Below are positions 23,426 through 32,032 of a stretch of 32,831 nt of DNA, piece by piece. Within the stretch, counting starts at the first letter, position 1; every line of letters begins with the position of its first letter. Source of the DNA: Pirellulaceae bacterium (GTDB lineage: Bacteria > Planctomycetota > Planctomycetia > Pirellulales > Pirellulaceae); NCBI GenBank assembly GCA_016784735.1, contig JADHUC010000106.1:1-32831 (forward strand). The letters are read 5' to 3'. Under the pieces are notes generated by a model that was not told the origin of the DNA, searched no databases, and was given only the letters and a program-made list of their open reading frames with translations. Made by a program: the position numbers and the translations under genes.

Positions 23426-25847
23426 AGGCCAACTCGGTCAACAATTTCAGGATCTCGACCCGCAGCGTGTCCGGTGCCTCACGCTTCGCGCGGTCGCCGC
23501 CGTGTGGACTGTCGCCGACGACTTCGTTCACTCCGTCGGTCAGGAGATGCTCGGCTTTCTCGCACACGCCTTCTTTGATGCCCGCCTTGCGGGCGGCTGC
23601 CACTGCATCCGTCAACATCTGCAGGTACTCGTAGTCGGCGATGCCCTGCCGCCAGGCGTCCCAGCGTTTCGAGCCGATCATGCCCTTCTCGGCCTTGTAG
23701 ATCATGGCGTAGCTCACACCGCTGGTGTAGTCACTGAACGTCTGTGCGTTGGGGTCCACGTAGACCCACATGCCGATCCCACCGAGGCGGTTCTTCCATG
23801 CCTTCCATGACATCCAACGGTAGTAGGCGAACGGATCCTGGTTCTTCTCGCTGGCGCAGACGTACTGCCACGACTTCTGCTTGGTGCGATGGCAGACGTC
23901 GAGGACCGCCCGGCTGTTCAGCGTTCCGACGGACGGGCAGTACGTGTCGACAAACGGTAGCGACGCTTCGAGTTGCTGGGCCGAAACGCTGCTGTTCGGG
24001 TCAGCCCATACAAGCATCTCCGGGTCGATCTTCTTCAGGAGCTTGCTGGCGGGATGGTCGTACTTCTCCCAGCGCTCGCCGCCCGGCTCGTCGGACCAGT
24101 ACCAAGCGAACTGTTTCCTGCTCACGCCCTTTTCTGCCAAGTGGTCGCGCACCTGGGTAATGTACTGCGTGAAGGCATTCTCCCACGCCGAAGTCCCGAA
24201 GCCGGAAGTTCCCATGCGATTGAACCCGAACTCGAACCCGACCCAAATCAGCCATAACCGACACTGTGGGTTCCATGCCAACATCTGGTCCAGCTTGGTG
24301 AAGTCCAGCGGCTCGGTGAGGTTACCGTCTTTGTCCGGTTTCGGCTTCGGCAGATAGCGATGGTTCAGTACCAGAGACGTGTTGTAGTGATCCAACAGAT
24401 CCTGCGCTACGGATTCCTCGCGGCCCACGAGGCACGGGTCGTCGAAGTATCCCCACGAGTTGCTGTGCAAAGTGACTTCGTCGGGGAATCGTAACGGCCA
24501 CACGCGCAATTGCACCGGAACCGTCACCGCCTGCTGCCCGTCAACGGCAGTATGAATGGAGGAAGTGTATGTACCCGGCTTCAGATCCATTTCGCGCGTC
24601 TTGAACGTTAGCCAGACGCGTTTGCTGATGCCAGGTTGAAGGATGACAGGGCCTTCGTTCAGCGGCACGATTGCATCGTCGCGGTAGTTGTAGCCGAATG
24701 CCTCGGCATGAACGACATGGGCGATCCGCAGGACTTCGCCGACGATGACCGTCGATGGACCACGGAAGTCGTCCGCCGTAAGGTCAAGCTCAAGCGGCTT
24801 CTCCGAGCAACTCGTGAGGATGAAGCTTGCCGTGGCCCATTCGTTGTTCATCATGTTAACGAGTACGCGCGCTGCGGGTTCTCCGCCAATCGGGCCTTCC
24901 AGCGGATGCAGCCAATCCCAATCGTCCTTCTGCCACACCACAACCGGACCATCGGGCCAGAGCTTGGCGTTCAGTCGGGCCACCGCCTGAAAGGCCCGCC
25001 GGTCCCACTGGCGGTAGGGCGGGCCTTGCGTGTAGTCTGCTGAGGCCACCGAACGCTCGGCGAGAACCGCCGCCTGTTCCTCCCGGATTTTCTTGCGTGT
25101 CTCTTCCGCTGCTGCTGGGTTCCCAAGTCGCTTGGCTCGCGCAACGGCTGCTTCATCTGCCTCGCGCAACAGCGTGATCGTCGCATTCTTCTGCGCAGCC
25201 CACGGCAACATTTGCTCAGCGTACTGCTTCACTTCTTCGGCGGGAATGGCTTGGTCGTCGAGGTACCGGACATCCTCCGGGCCGTGTGTGCCACGGATGA
25301 CCTCGACCTCGTCGCAGAACATGAAAAAGCCGCCTGCCAAGAGCGCAAGACGCACATGCCGGCCCCAGCCTTTAAGCCCCTCGGCAACGAACCGATGGTT
25401 CAGAGATTTTGTCTGCGGCGGGCACTCGGTAAACACATCGCAGAGTAGACGATACTGCTTGCCGTCGTTGCTGACGAACACCAACACCCCGGAAGGGAAC
25501 GTCACCTGCGCACCGCCCGTTATCGAGTCGAAGGTCACTTTGCTGATCGGGTAGGCATCGCCCAAGTCGATGTCGATAAGCGACACGCGATTGCGTCCGA
25601 CCTGCCAGCCCACGGTGCCTTTGTCCGTCCACACGCAGCCGTTGTATTTGCCGTCGGTCAACTGCTTGGGATCGTTTTCGTCCCGGCAGTAGCTGTAGTT
25701 GGGCGCCGGATCAAAAGCACATAGCTTGCCGTTCGCCAAGTTGTCGCCATCGCTGGGCTGTCGCGTCGGTTGCCCTGACGCCATTGCCAATGGCACGGCC
25801 AGAACCAGCCACGCTGCACCAACGATACGCTGTCTTTCAGTCTTCAT
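23415..25847 (-). CDS. Secreted GH123/DUF4091-like glycosidase with discoidin-like N-terminus
   Basis: An 810-residue exported protein starting at ATG 25847 after a strong AGGAGGG. The signal peptide is about 1-25 (IVGAAWLVLAVPLAMASGQ). About 40-185 is an F5/8-type-C (discoidin-like) carbohydrate-binding domain (WQVGRNRVSLIDIDLGDAYP, GRHVRLALLAGG). A helical linker covers about 200-280, and a beta domain about 300-470 ends in VPVQLRVWPLRFPDEV. About 480-790 is a TIM barrel with FAWYWSDEPGGERWEKY near 585; the adjacent Asp-Glu fits the catalytic pair of the GH123 family (beta-N-acetylgalactosaminidase type). The C-terminus has WRQGIADYEYLQML, typical of DUF4091 proteins. Likely extracellular or periplasmic glycan hydrolysis; the exact sugar is not readable. 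Confidence 0.88.
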   Translation of the reverse strand: MKTERQRIVGAAWLVLAVPLAMASGQPTRQPSDGDNLANGKLCAFDPAPNYSYCRDENDPKQLTDGKYNGCVWTDKGTVGWQVGRNRVSLIDIDLGDAYPISKVTFDSITGGAQVTFPSGVLVFVSNDGKQYRLLCDVFTECPPQTKSLNHRFVAEGLKGWGRHVRLALLAGGFFMFCDEVEVIRGTHGPEDVRYLDDQAIPAEEVKQYAEQMLPWAAQKNATITLLREADEAAVARAKRLGNPAAAEETRKKIREEQAAVLAERSVASADYTQGPPYRQWDRRAFQAVARLNAKLWPDGPVVVWQKDDWDWLHPLEGPIGGEPAARVLVNMMNNEWATASFILTSCSEKPLELDLTADDFRGPSTVIVGEVLRIAHVVHAEAFGYNYRDDAIVPLNEGPVILQPGISKRVWLTFKTREMDLKPGTYTSSIHTAVDGQQAVTVPVQLRVWPLRFPDEVTLHSNSWGYFDDPCLVGREESVAQDLLDHYNTSLVLNHRYLPKPKPDKDGNLTEPLDFTKLDQMLAWNPQCRLWLIWVGFEFGFNRMGTSGFGTSAWENAFTQYITQVRDHLAEKGVSRKQFAWYWSDEPGGERWEKYDHPASKLLKKIDPEMLVWADPNSSVSAQQLEASLPFVDTYCPSVGTLNSRAVLDVCHRTKQKSWQYVCASEKNQDPFAYYRWMSWKAWKNRLGGIGMWVYVDPNAQTFSDYTSGVSYAMIYKAEKGMIGSKRWDAWRQGIADYEYLQMLTDAVAAARKAGIKEGVCEKAEHLLTDGVNEVVGDSPHGGDRAKREAPDTLRVEILKLLTELASLR

Positions 25848-25943
25848 TTGTATCCCTCCTGAAGTCGTTTCAGCTTCTGACTTGTCCAGCCCCTTTTTCG
25901 CGCCAGCGTTAAACTGCTACGGGTCAGCGACGGCATGATTGTT

Positions 25944-26033
25944 CGTTTAACCCGAAGCCGAAGGCGATGGCGTGCAGCGGGATAGACTGTCCACTCGCGG
26001 CGCCCGCCATCGCCTTCGGCTTCGGGTCAAACG
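25944..26033. repeat. 90-bp dispersed palindrome, copy 2
   Basis: Same 90-nt length and architecture as 3801-3890, with six differences. Arms are 25944-25972 and 26005-26033. The stem change G to A at element position 18 is matched by C to T at position 73, keeping the pair; one further arm change (T to C at 85) leaves a mismatch that would be G-U in minus-strand RNA. It lies in the 231-bp gap between two minus-strand genes, after the SSS transporter stop. Confidence 0.9.
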
Positions 26034-26078
26034 TGGCACTGTCGGTCGGTCGCAACACACTATACCACACATAGCTGT

Positions 26079-27671
26079 CTAACCGCCGCTTCGCTTCGTC
26101 ATAAAGGCACTGATCAAACTGCCCGCAGTCACTTGAACGACGAGCGCCGATGGTATGATCCACTGGAAACTGAGGGCCGGCCCCCCGGTGATAACATCCC
26201 AGTAGGCGATCAGCGCCGCGGTAGCGAATCCGCACACGGCACCGCCGATGGTGCCGATTCCGGTGGCGAAGCGAACGAACAGCGCCGTGAAGAACAGGCC
26301 GGCAAGGGGAGCAAAGAAGAGCCCAACCGTCTTGAACAAGACTTCAAGGATGTTGCCAGGTACCGCGCCCATACAGCAGGCCAGTAGCACGACGGCCAAC
26401 CCAAGCCCGACGGTCAACCCGCGGGCGATCTTCAAACGCTCGTCGTCCGAGCGTGTCGAACGGCCACAGCGGCCGAGTACATCCACACTGAATACCGTCG
26501 TAATGGAGTTCAACCCGGAGTCGAGACTGGACATGGCAGCGGCAAGCATGGCGGAGACAACCAACCCAGCCACGCCAATCGGCAGAAAATTCGCGATGTA
26601 GTGCGGGAAGAGGAAGTCGACATCGCCCAGCAAGTCCTGCCCCGCCGGCAGAAACTCGGGATGGTGCTGGAAGAACCCCAGCAAGGCGAACCCGGCCAAC
26701 ACGAGCAGTGACGAAACCAAAAGGTCGGCGATCAGGTTGGTCAGCAGCGCACGCCGGGCGGCCTTCACATTGCGGGTGGCAAGGTAACGCTGAATCGCGA
26801 CTTGATCCGAGATGCTCGCGCAGACCCAGAACATGGTGTAGGAAATCATCGAGCCGAGAAGGGTGACCCGGACGGTCGGGGACAAGCTGAACAGCGGTTG
26901 TTTGTCCCAGTGCGGCGCTCGCGCGATCGGGAACCATTCGCGCACGCCGCCCAGGTCCACCGTGATGAAGATAATCGTAAGGAGGATACCGCCGACCAAG
27001 ATGAAGAACTGCACCACATCGGTGACCATCACCGCTCGCAAGCCGCCGAGCGTGGTGTAGATCACGGCGATTATTCCGAGTACTGCGATCACGTACGGCA
27101 CGGCAGCCAGGTCCCACTGCAACATCGTCACAAACGCCTTGGCCGACACATATGTCAGTAGGGCCATCCAGACCACGCGGGTCACCATGAACATTCCCGA
27201 ACCCAAGAGACGAACGCCGAGACCGACCCGCGACTCCAGCAACTCGTACGCGCTCGTGACCGGCACACGCATCAACGCGGGGATCACGACGTAACCGACG
27301 ACCAGGTATACCAGGGGCATTGCGACAAGACCGGCGTAGAAGAGCGGCCCGTGGTCGATAACTTCGCCGGGAGCGGACAGATAACTGATGGTGCTCAGCA
27401 ACGTGGCGAAAAGAGAGATTCCGGCGATCAGAAAGTTGGTTCGCCGCCCGGCCAGGAAATACTCCTCGGTACTCGATTGCCGGCGGCTGTAGAACCAGCC
27501 CAGCGCGATCACCAGCGCGGCGTAGATGCCAATGACGATCCAATCAAGGGTCACCAGGCCGCGGAAGTCGGGGCGGTCATTCGCCGGTACGTCCTGGGCG
27601 GCAGCCGTGCGGAGGCCGACTAGGACGACAAACAAACAAGCCAACGTAGCCGTGCATGTAGGACGTAGCAA
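26079..27671 (-). CDS. Sodium:solute symporter (SSS family)
   Basis: About 530 residues, 13 or so membrane helices. An N-terminal hydrophobic leader (LACLFVVLVGLRTAAAQ) precedes the symporter core, which starts at LDWIVIGIYAALVIALGWFY. Family marks: STEEYFLAGRRTNFLIAGIS, LLSTISYLSAPGEV, GLRAVMVTDVVQFFILVGG and SSLDSGLNSITTVFSVDV. No in-frame ATG fits the start. TTG 27671, 4 nt after the stop of the DapA-like gene, gives the leader above; the longer open frame to 27905 lies antiphase inside that gene. It is the last gene of the lyase operon, so it probably imports the sugar acid or oligosaccharide released by the lyase, driven by sodium (inference). Confidence 0.88.
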   Translation of the reverse strand: MLRPTCTATLACLFVVLVGLRTAAAQDVPANDRPDFRGLVTLDWIVIGIYAALVIALGWFYSRRQSSTEEYFLAGRRTNFLIAGISLFATLLSTISYLSAPGEVIDHGPLFYAGLVAMPLVYLVVGYVVIPALMRVPVTSAYELLESRVGLGVRLLGSGMFMVTRVVWMALLTYVSAKAFVTMLQWDLAAVPYVIAVLGIIAVIYTTLGGLRAVMVTDVVQFFILVGGILLTIIFITVDLGGVREWFPIARAPHWDKQPLFSLSPTVRVTLLGSMISYTMFWVCASISDQVAIQRYLATRNVKAARRALLTNLIADLLVSSLLVLAGFALLGFFQHHPEFLPAGQDLLGDVDFLFPHYIANFLPIGVAGLVVSAMLAAAMSSLDSGLNSITTVFSVDVLGRCGRSTRSDDERLKIARGLTVGLGLAVVLLACCMGAVPGNILEVLFKTVGLFFAPLAGLFFTALFVRFATGIGTIGGAVCGFATAALIAYWDVITGGPALSFQWIIPSALVVQVTAGSLISAFMTKRSGG

Positions 27672-27675
27672 GATT

Positions 27676-28608
27676 TCATTCCAGACGCAACATTTTGGGG
27701 AAGTGTTCTTGGTACCAGCGACGCAGCGTTTCGACGTCCTCCTGCGTACAACTGGGGTACGGTCCGCGACTGCGCAGGCTGGTCTTGAGGAACCCACTGG
27801 CCACGCCACCCAGCCGATCGAAGGCAGTGTCGGTGAACCCCTTCGGCCCGAAGGTCGCTCCCAAGAACGTGATGAGCTCACTGAGCCGCCCACAGGCAAT
27901 ATCAACGCTCGGCCAATCCCCCTGTTGAACCTGCTGCCACAGCGGCAGAGTCACGTACGGGTTCCAGTAGACCACTGAACTACAGCATCCGATGGCACCG
28001 GTCCGCCCCAGCTTGCCCCATTTGTCTTCGCCAACAAAGACGTTGACGAACTGTGAAAGCGCTGCGCAGCCTTCCGGCGTGCAGCCTACCGTGTCGGCAT
28101 TGGCTTTGACCATCATGTAGCCCGGCAGAGCGTCCTTGATCGCTCGATGTTGATCTTCGGTCAGCGTTTTCTTTGCGCGAGTCGTTTCGTAAACGGAAAC
28201 GGGAAGTCCACCGGAAGCAGTCGCAACCTCTTTGAAGAACGGCACGATCTGCTCGTCGGCGATCTCCATCCAGAACGGCAGTGCCACCTGAATCGCGTCG
28301 GCGCCCATTTCGGCCGCATATGCCGCCCGACGAGCGGCCCCAAGCGTATAGGTCGAACTGCAGCCGATCATGACCGGTTTGCCGCCAGCGTGGCCCTCTT
28401 CGACAGTCGCCCGAGACACGGCCTGGAATTCGTCGTACTCCATCGCGTAGAACTCGCCGGTCGTTCCGCCGGTGTACACGCCGGGCATGCCTACCTCGCA
28501 GCATCTGGCCACGTCGCCGCGGTACGTTTCCTCGTCAAACTGGTCGTCATCCGTCCAAGCCACGGGCAAACCGGCCCACGGACCGATAAACGTGTCGCGA
28601 GTTAGCAT
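27676..28608 (-). CDS. DapA-family (class I aldolase/dihydrodipicolinate-synthase-like) protein
   Basis: A 310-residue TIM-barrel lyase. GGTTGEF is at 47-53. Tyr140 (in LPVSVYE) and Lys168 (in YMMVKAN) are 28 residues apart, the spacing of the proton-relay Tyr and Schiff-base Lys in DapA enzymes, so it should be active through a lysine imine. The family includes dihydrodipicolinate synthase, N-acetylneuraminate lyase and 2-keto-3-deoxy sugar-acid aldolases. The operon context (lyase, amidohydrolase, symporter) favours a keto-deoxy sugar-acid aldolase or dehydratase over lysine synthesis. A strong GGGAGGATG precedes ATG 28608, which overlaps the amidohydrolase end by 7 nt. Confidence 0.9.
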   Translation of the reverse strand: MLTRDTFIGPWAGLPVAWTDDDQFDEETYRGDVARCCEVGMPGVYTGGTTGEFYAMEYDEFQAVSRATVEEGHAGGKPVMIGCSSTYTLGAARRAAYAAEMGADAIQVALPFWMEIADEQIVPFFKEVATASGGLPVSVYETTRAKKTLTEDQHRAIKDALPGYMMVKANADTVGCTPEGCAALSQFVNVFVGEDKWGKLGRTGAIGCCSSVVYWNPYVTLPLWQQVQQGDWPSVDIACGRLSELITFLGATFGPKGFTDTAFDRLGGVASGFLKTSLRSRGPYPSCTQEDVETLRRWYQEHFPKMLRLE

Positions 28609-29444
28609 GAATCATCCTCCCGCTGGGCTTGGGACTGTCGAAAGAACGGCAACAGTCGCCTGGCATTGTCACACAGGATCATTCGTTTTTCCGTGTCGGT
28701 CAAGTCCGCCCGGTCAATCCGGGCTCGCTGCGACGGTGCGAAATACACTGGCGTGTCGCTCCCGTACAGGATGCGATCGGCCCCGACTTCGCGAACGGCC
28801 CATTCGATCAAGCCCGGTGTGATGCTCAGCGAGCTGGAAGTGTCCGTCAACACATTGCCGTGCTTTGATGCCAGGATTGCCCGCACCTGCAGGTCGCAGG
28901 AGGTGCCCGTGGCACCGCTGTGTCCCAGGTGTGCCAAAATCAGTTTCACTTCCGGAAAGTCGTCGGCGAACCGCGTAAAGTCCTTCGGCAATGAATTCAA
29001 CTCGCCGCTGTGCGACAACACCACGGCACCTTGCTCGGCCGCGAACTCGAGAATCGCTCGGCCGTGATCGACAATCGGATAACAGTGCTCCTCCGGATGG
29101 ATCTTGATGCCGACGCACTGGGGCAACCCCAGCATTCGTCGGGCCTGGTCGAACGTTTCGGGTTGAAGCGGATTGACGACCACCCATTGCAGCAGGCCGT
29201 CGGTCTCGTGGACCACACGCTGGGCCTCTTCGTTTCCGGCCACGGCATCCGCCTCGCCACGCGGCATCATTGCCAGCATGGGCGAAACGACCGTGTAGGC
29301 CGTGTTCGCCTGCCGTGCTCTGGCCACCACGGTTGCCGGGTCACCGCTCATGAACTGTTGCTTCAGTATCGAAGTCCCGACACGTTCGTACCGGCCGTAG
29401 TGGCCGTGCACGTCAATCGCAGACAAATCGCGGATCGCCGTCAC
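28602..29444 (-). CDS. Amidohydrolase family metal-dependent hydrolase
   Basis: A 280-residue TIM-barrel hydrolase of the amidohydrolase-2 type. It has HxH at 13-15 (AIDVHGHYG), then KIHPEEHCYP, VVLSHSGEL, LILAHLGHSG and the late metal Asp in RILYGSDTPVY. The fold covers lactonases, decarboxylases and deacylases. In this operon a sugar-acid lactonase-like step is a reasonable guess. It starts 4 nt after the stop of the PL26-like gene and its 3' end overlaps the DapA-like gene, so the unit is translated from one message. Confidence 0.88.
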   Translation of the reverse strand: MTAIRDLSAIDVHGHYGRYERVGTSILKQQFMSGDPATVVARARQANTAYTVVSPMLAMMPRGEADAVAGNEEAQRVVHETDGLLQWVVVNPLQPETFDQARRMLGLPQCVGIKIHPEEHCYPIVDHGRAILEFAAEQGAVVLSHSGELNSLPKDFTRFADDFPEVKLILAHLGHSGATGTSCDLQVRAILASKHGNVLTDTSSSLSITPGLIEWAVREVGADRILYGSDTPVYFAPSQRARIDRADLTDTEKRMILCDNARRLLPFFRQSQAQREDDSC

Positions 29445-29448
29445 ATTC

Positions 29449-31959
29449 TCACTCCCAGTCTATATCAAGCGCGCGAAAGTAGGCGCCCGTGTTTGCGAAG
29501 CACATGATCAGTGTCTTCGTAGCTCGGTAAGTGCCCGGCCAGCGAGATTGCGATTGATCCATCAACGACTTGCCTTGGGCGAAGTACCGCTCGCGGTTCG
29601 GGTGATCATCCGGCGCGTGGATGTAGCAGGTGAACAGCAGTTCCGAGTAGAAGCACGCTTGCTCCAACCAGCGATTGGGTTTGTCGTCGGTCAACTCCAG
29701 GTAGAAGTCGCCGAACAGAAGCATTTTGGCGAGGGCTTTCTGGCAGTCGGCGTCGATCTCGTCGTTTTCGATTTTCACATCGAGGAACCGTCCCGCTGCC
29801 TTAACGAACAAGGTCGCCCCGAGACCCTCGAAAGGCTGCTGGACGTAGTCGATCATTTTGACGGCCGCATCATAGTACTTGCGGTCGTTGGTCAGTTGAT
29901 ATGCGTAGACGTGCGTCATTAGAAAATTGCCGATTCCGCGTTTGTCGCCCATCATCATGTTGGTGAACCACGGGCTGTGGACCGTCCAGTCGGCTACCTC
30001 CAGAAATGCTTCGCGGCTGGTACGGTCTCCGGTCAAGTAGTAGTGCTGCGCCAGGCTGGCCACGTAGCAGTGCCCTGCATTGGGACCGCCGGACGCGTAT
30101 CGCAGGCCGTATTTGCCGGTTTCGCTGGGGTACATCCGATGCGTGCTGCGGAAGGCGGCCGTGTCGTGAGTGGTGTGAGTGAACGGTCCGTGACGATATG
30201 GCTCGGCCGGTTCGGCATCGCTGTGATAGATGCAGATATCGGCGTAGTGCCGGCATAATACATCGGCCATCCACATCCATCGGGGATCGCCCCGGCGCAA
30301 GCCCTGCAGCATCACACCGTAGTTCACGTCGTACTCGTTGCCGAAGTGGCTGATCGGCTGGCGGCCGAAGTGGTGTTCGGGGAAATCCTCGACCATTCGC
30401 CCCGGTGATACCTCGTTGTCGGCAAACGTATCGCCGAAGTGACGCCAGCCGAACTCGTCGATTTGGTCCCATTTGGTAATAACGCTTGCGCGCCCTCCGC
30501 CGACCGGATACACGAACGTATCACAGGTTTGCTCCAGCATTTCGAAACGCTCGCGGTCCAGCGGCCCGGTGGGCCAAAAAGCGCGAGTGGCGTAGATAGC
30601 CTGCGGATCAGGCATCGCATACAAAGGCCGGTGAAACGCTTTCATGCGCTGCTCGATCGCCTGGTCGCTCGTCTCCGCATCGTGGAACACGAACAGTATC
30701 TCGTGCGTTTTCTGCTCACCGCCTAGCATCTCGTGCACACCAGCGAACTCGTGTGGCCATAGGCCGACGCGTAGCTCGTTGCCCTTCAGTTCCAGCGTCT
30801 TGGGGAAATTCTGCCAAAAGTCACGCACACCCACGGCAACTCCGCCAACGTCGCTACTTACGTGGAGCCATCCGTCGGCGCGATTGCCTTCCGACGCCAC
30901 TCCTCCCGCCTCGTGAATCCGGTAGCCGCGAAAGCTCGTGCGCACCTTGTAGTCCTTATCGATATGATTCGCCGAATTCCAATTGGGGCCGCCGGAAGAG
31001 TCTTGGTACAGCTTTGTTGCGGCAACCGCAGGGCGATCGGGTGCCACGCCCACGCGCGAAATCCAGTGATCGTGAACCAGCGGAAACAACAAGGAGAAAT
31101 CTTCCATAAAGACGGATCCGCCGCTGCCCAGGTCCCAGACGTTTCCCGGGTGCCGGTGGGCAGCCGGATTGCGCAGTGTAAAGGATACTCGCACTTCGCT
31201 CCTGCCAGCGTAGAAGTGCATCCGGCAGACGTAGTCGGCAATTGGCAGCTTGCCGCCAGGACAAATCTGCCCTCGAACGGCCAATACGACGGACATCGGG
31301 CCAGCGTCCTCGAAATTGGCTTCCGCGGGCACGTCGTCGCCGGTGTGCCGGGAACCATCCTCTTCCTGCAAAACGACTCCACCGTTTCTTGCGCCTGCGA
31401 GCAGCTCCCGGCCGTTGACGACGACCGAGTCGAACAAGCGAAAACGTCTGGTATCAATGCGGAACCTCGCCGCTTGCGTGTCGATCTCGGCGACTCCAGC
31501 GTCCAAGCGGTAGGATATGTCCTTACTCACAGGCGAGCGCGGGCCGCGCGACAGGCGATAGACCGTCTCGCCGCCAGCCGGCAGGTCCGCCTGAAAATCA
31601 AGAAGCACCCAGCGAGGCGTACCGTCCTTGTACGTGCTGGTGGTCATCACCTGAACAGCCGTTGCCCTGCCGTCGGGATCCAGCAGCGTCAGATCGTCGG
31701 CCCGTGAGACGAACCCGCGCGCCAACGGCACTCCGCAAGTGACCGGTTCGGCCTTGCGTTCGAAAGGCAACTCGTTGGTCAACGTCAAAGCGATATCGGC
31801 CGGGAACGCCCTTGCGGCCGGTTCAGCCGAAATCGCCACGGCGGTCGTCCCGCAGATCGGCAGAATCAAAAGAAGTGCCGTCACAGCGACGTACGCAGAC
31901 TGGAATTGCCGAGGCCCCATATCACCCATCCATCTTGTGGCTTGCACTGGCACTATCAT
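29449..31959 (-). CDS. Exo-rhamnogalacturonan lyase-like (PcRGLX/YetA, PL26-type) secreted protein
   Basis: An 836-residue protein with an N-terminal membrane/signal segment (about 20-43, AYVAVTALLLILPICG). A RIFT-barrel-like domain at about 50-150 has CGVPLARGFV, LLDPDGRATAVQV and YKDGTPRWVLLDFQADLPAG. A beta-sandwich follows at about 150-440 (WLHVSSDVGGVAVGVRDFWQ), then an alpha/alpha toroid at about 470-830 (HFGRQPISHFGNEYDVNYGV, GPFTHTTHDTAAFR, YASGGPNAGHCYVASLAQHY). This order matches PcRGLX/YetA-like proteins, a family with exo-acting rhamnogalacturonan lyase activity in characterised members. AAAGGAGG is only 2 nt from ATG 31959; GTG 31953 would have normal spacing. First gene of the lyase operon; the polysaccharide target is inferred to be an acidic, pectin-like glycan. 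Confidence 0.83.
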   Translation of the reverse strand: MIVPVQATRWMGDMGPRQFQSAYVAVTALLLILPICGTTAVAISAEPAARAFPADIALTLTNELPFERKAEPVTCGVPLARGFVSRADDLTLLDPDGRATAVQVMTTSTYKDGTPRWVLLDFQADLPAGGETVYRLSRGPRSPVSKDISYRLDAGVAEIDTQAARFRIDTRRFRLFDSVVVNGRELLAGARNGGVVLQEEDGSRHTGDDVPAEANFEDAGPMSVVLAVRGQICPGGKLPIADYVCRMHFYAGRSEVRVSFTLRNPAAHRHPGNVWDLGSGGSVFMEDFSLLFPLVHDHWISRVGVAPDRPAVAATKLYQDSSGGPNWNSANHIDKDYKVRTSFRGYRIHEAGGVASEGNRADGWLHVSSDVGGVAVGVRDFWQNFPKTLELKGNELRVGLWPHEFAGVHEMLGGEQKTHEILFVFHDAETSDQAIEQRMKAFHRPLYAMPDPQAIYATRAFWPTGPLDRERFEMLEQTCDTFVYPVGGGRASVITKWDQIDEFGWRHFGDTFADNEVSPGRMVEDFPEHHFGRQPISHFGNEYDVNYGVMLQGLRRGDPRWMWMADVLCRHYADICIYHSDAEPAEPYRHGPFTHTTHDTAAFRSTHRMYPSETGKYGLRYASGGPNAGHCYVASLAQHYYLTGDRTSREAFLEVADWTVHSPWFTNMMMGDKRGIGNFLMTHVYAYQLTNDRKYYDAAVKMIDYVQQPFEGLGATLFVKAAGRFLDVKIENDEIDADCQKALAKMLLFGDFYLELTDDKPNRWLEQACFYSELLFTCYIHAPDDHPNRERYFAQGKSLMDQSQSRWPGTYRATKTLIMCFANTGAYFRALDIDWE

Positions 31960-32032
31960 GTCCTCCTTTTACTTCTCGGTTCGTGGCCGCTATTCTATCC
32001 TTTGCGAGCGTCCCGTTCAAAAGCGTGCAGAT

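Noticed and set aside
3801..26033. The two similar 90-bp palindromes as CRISPR repeats or ends of one composite transposon
   Set aside because: They are 22 kb apart, single at each site, with no spacers, no transposase and ordinary chromosomal genes between them.
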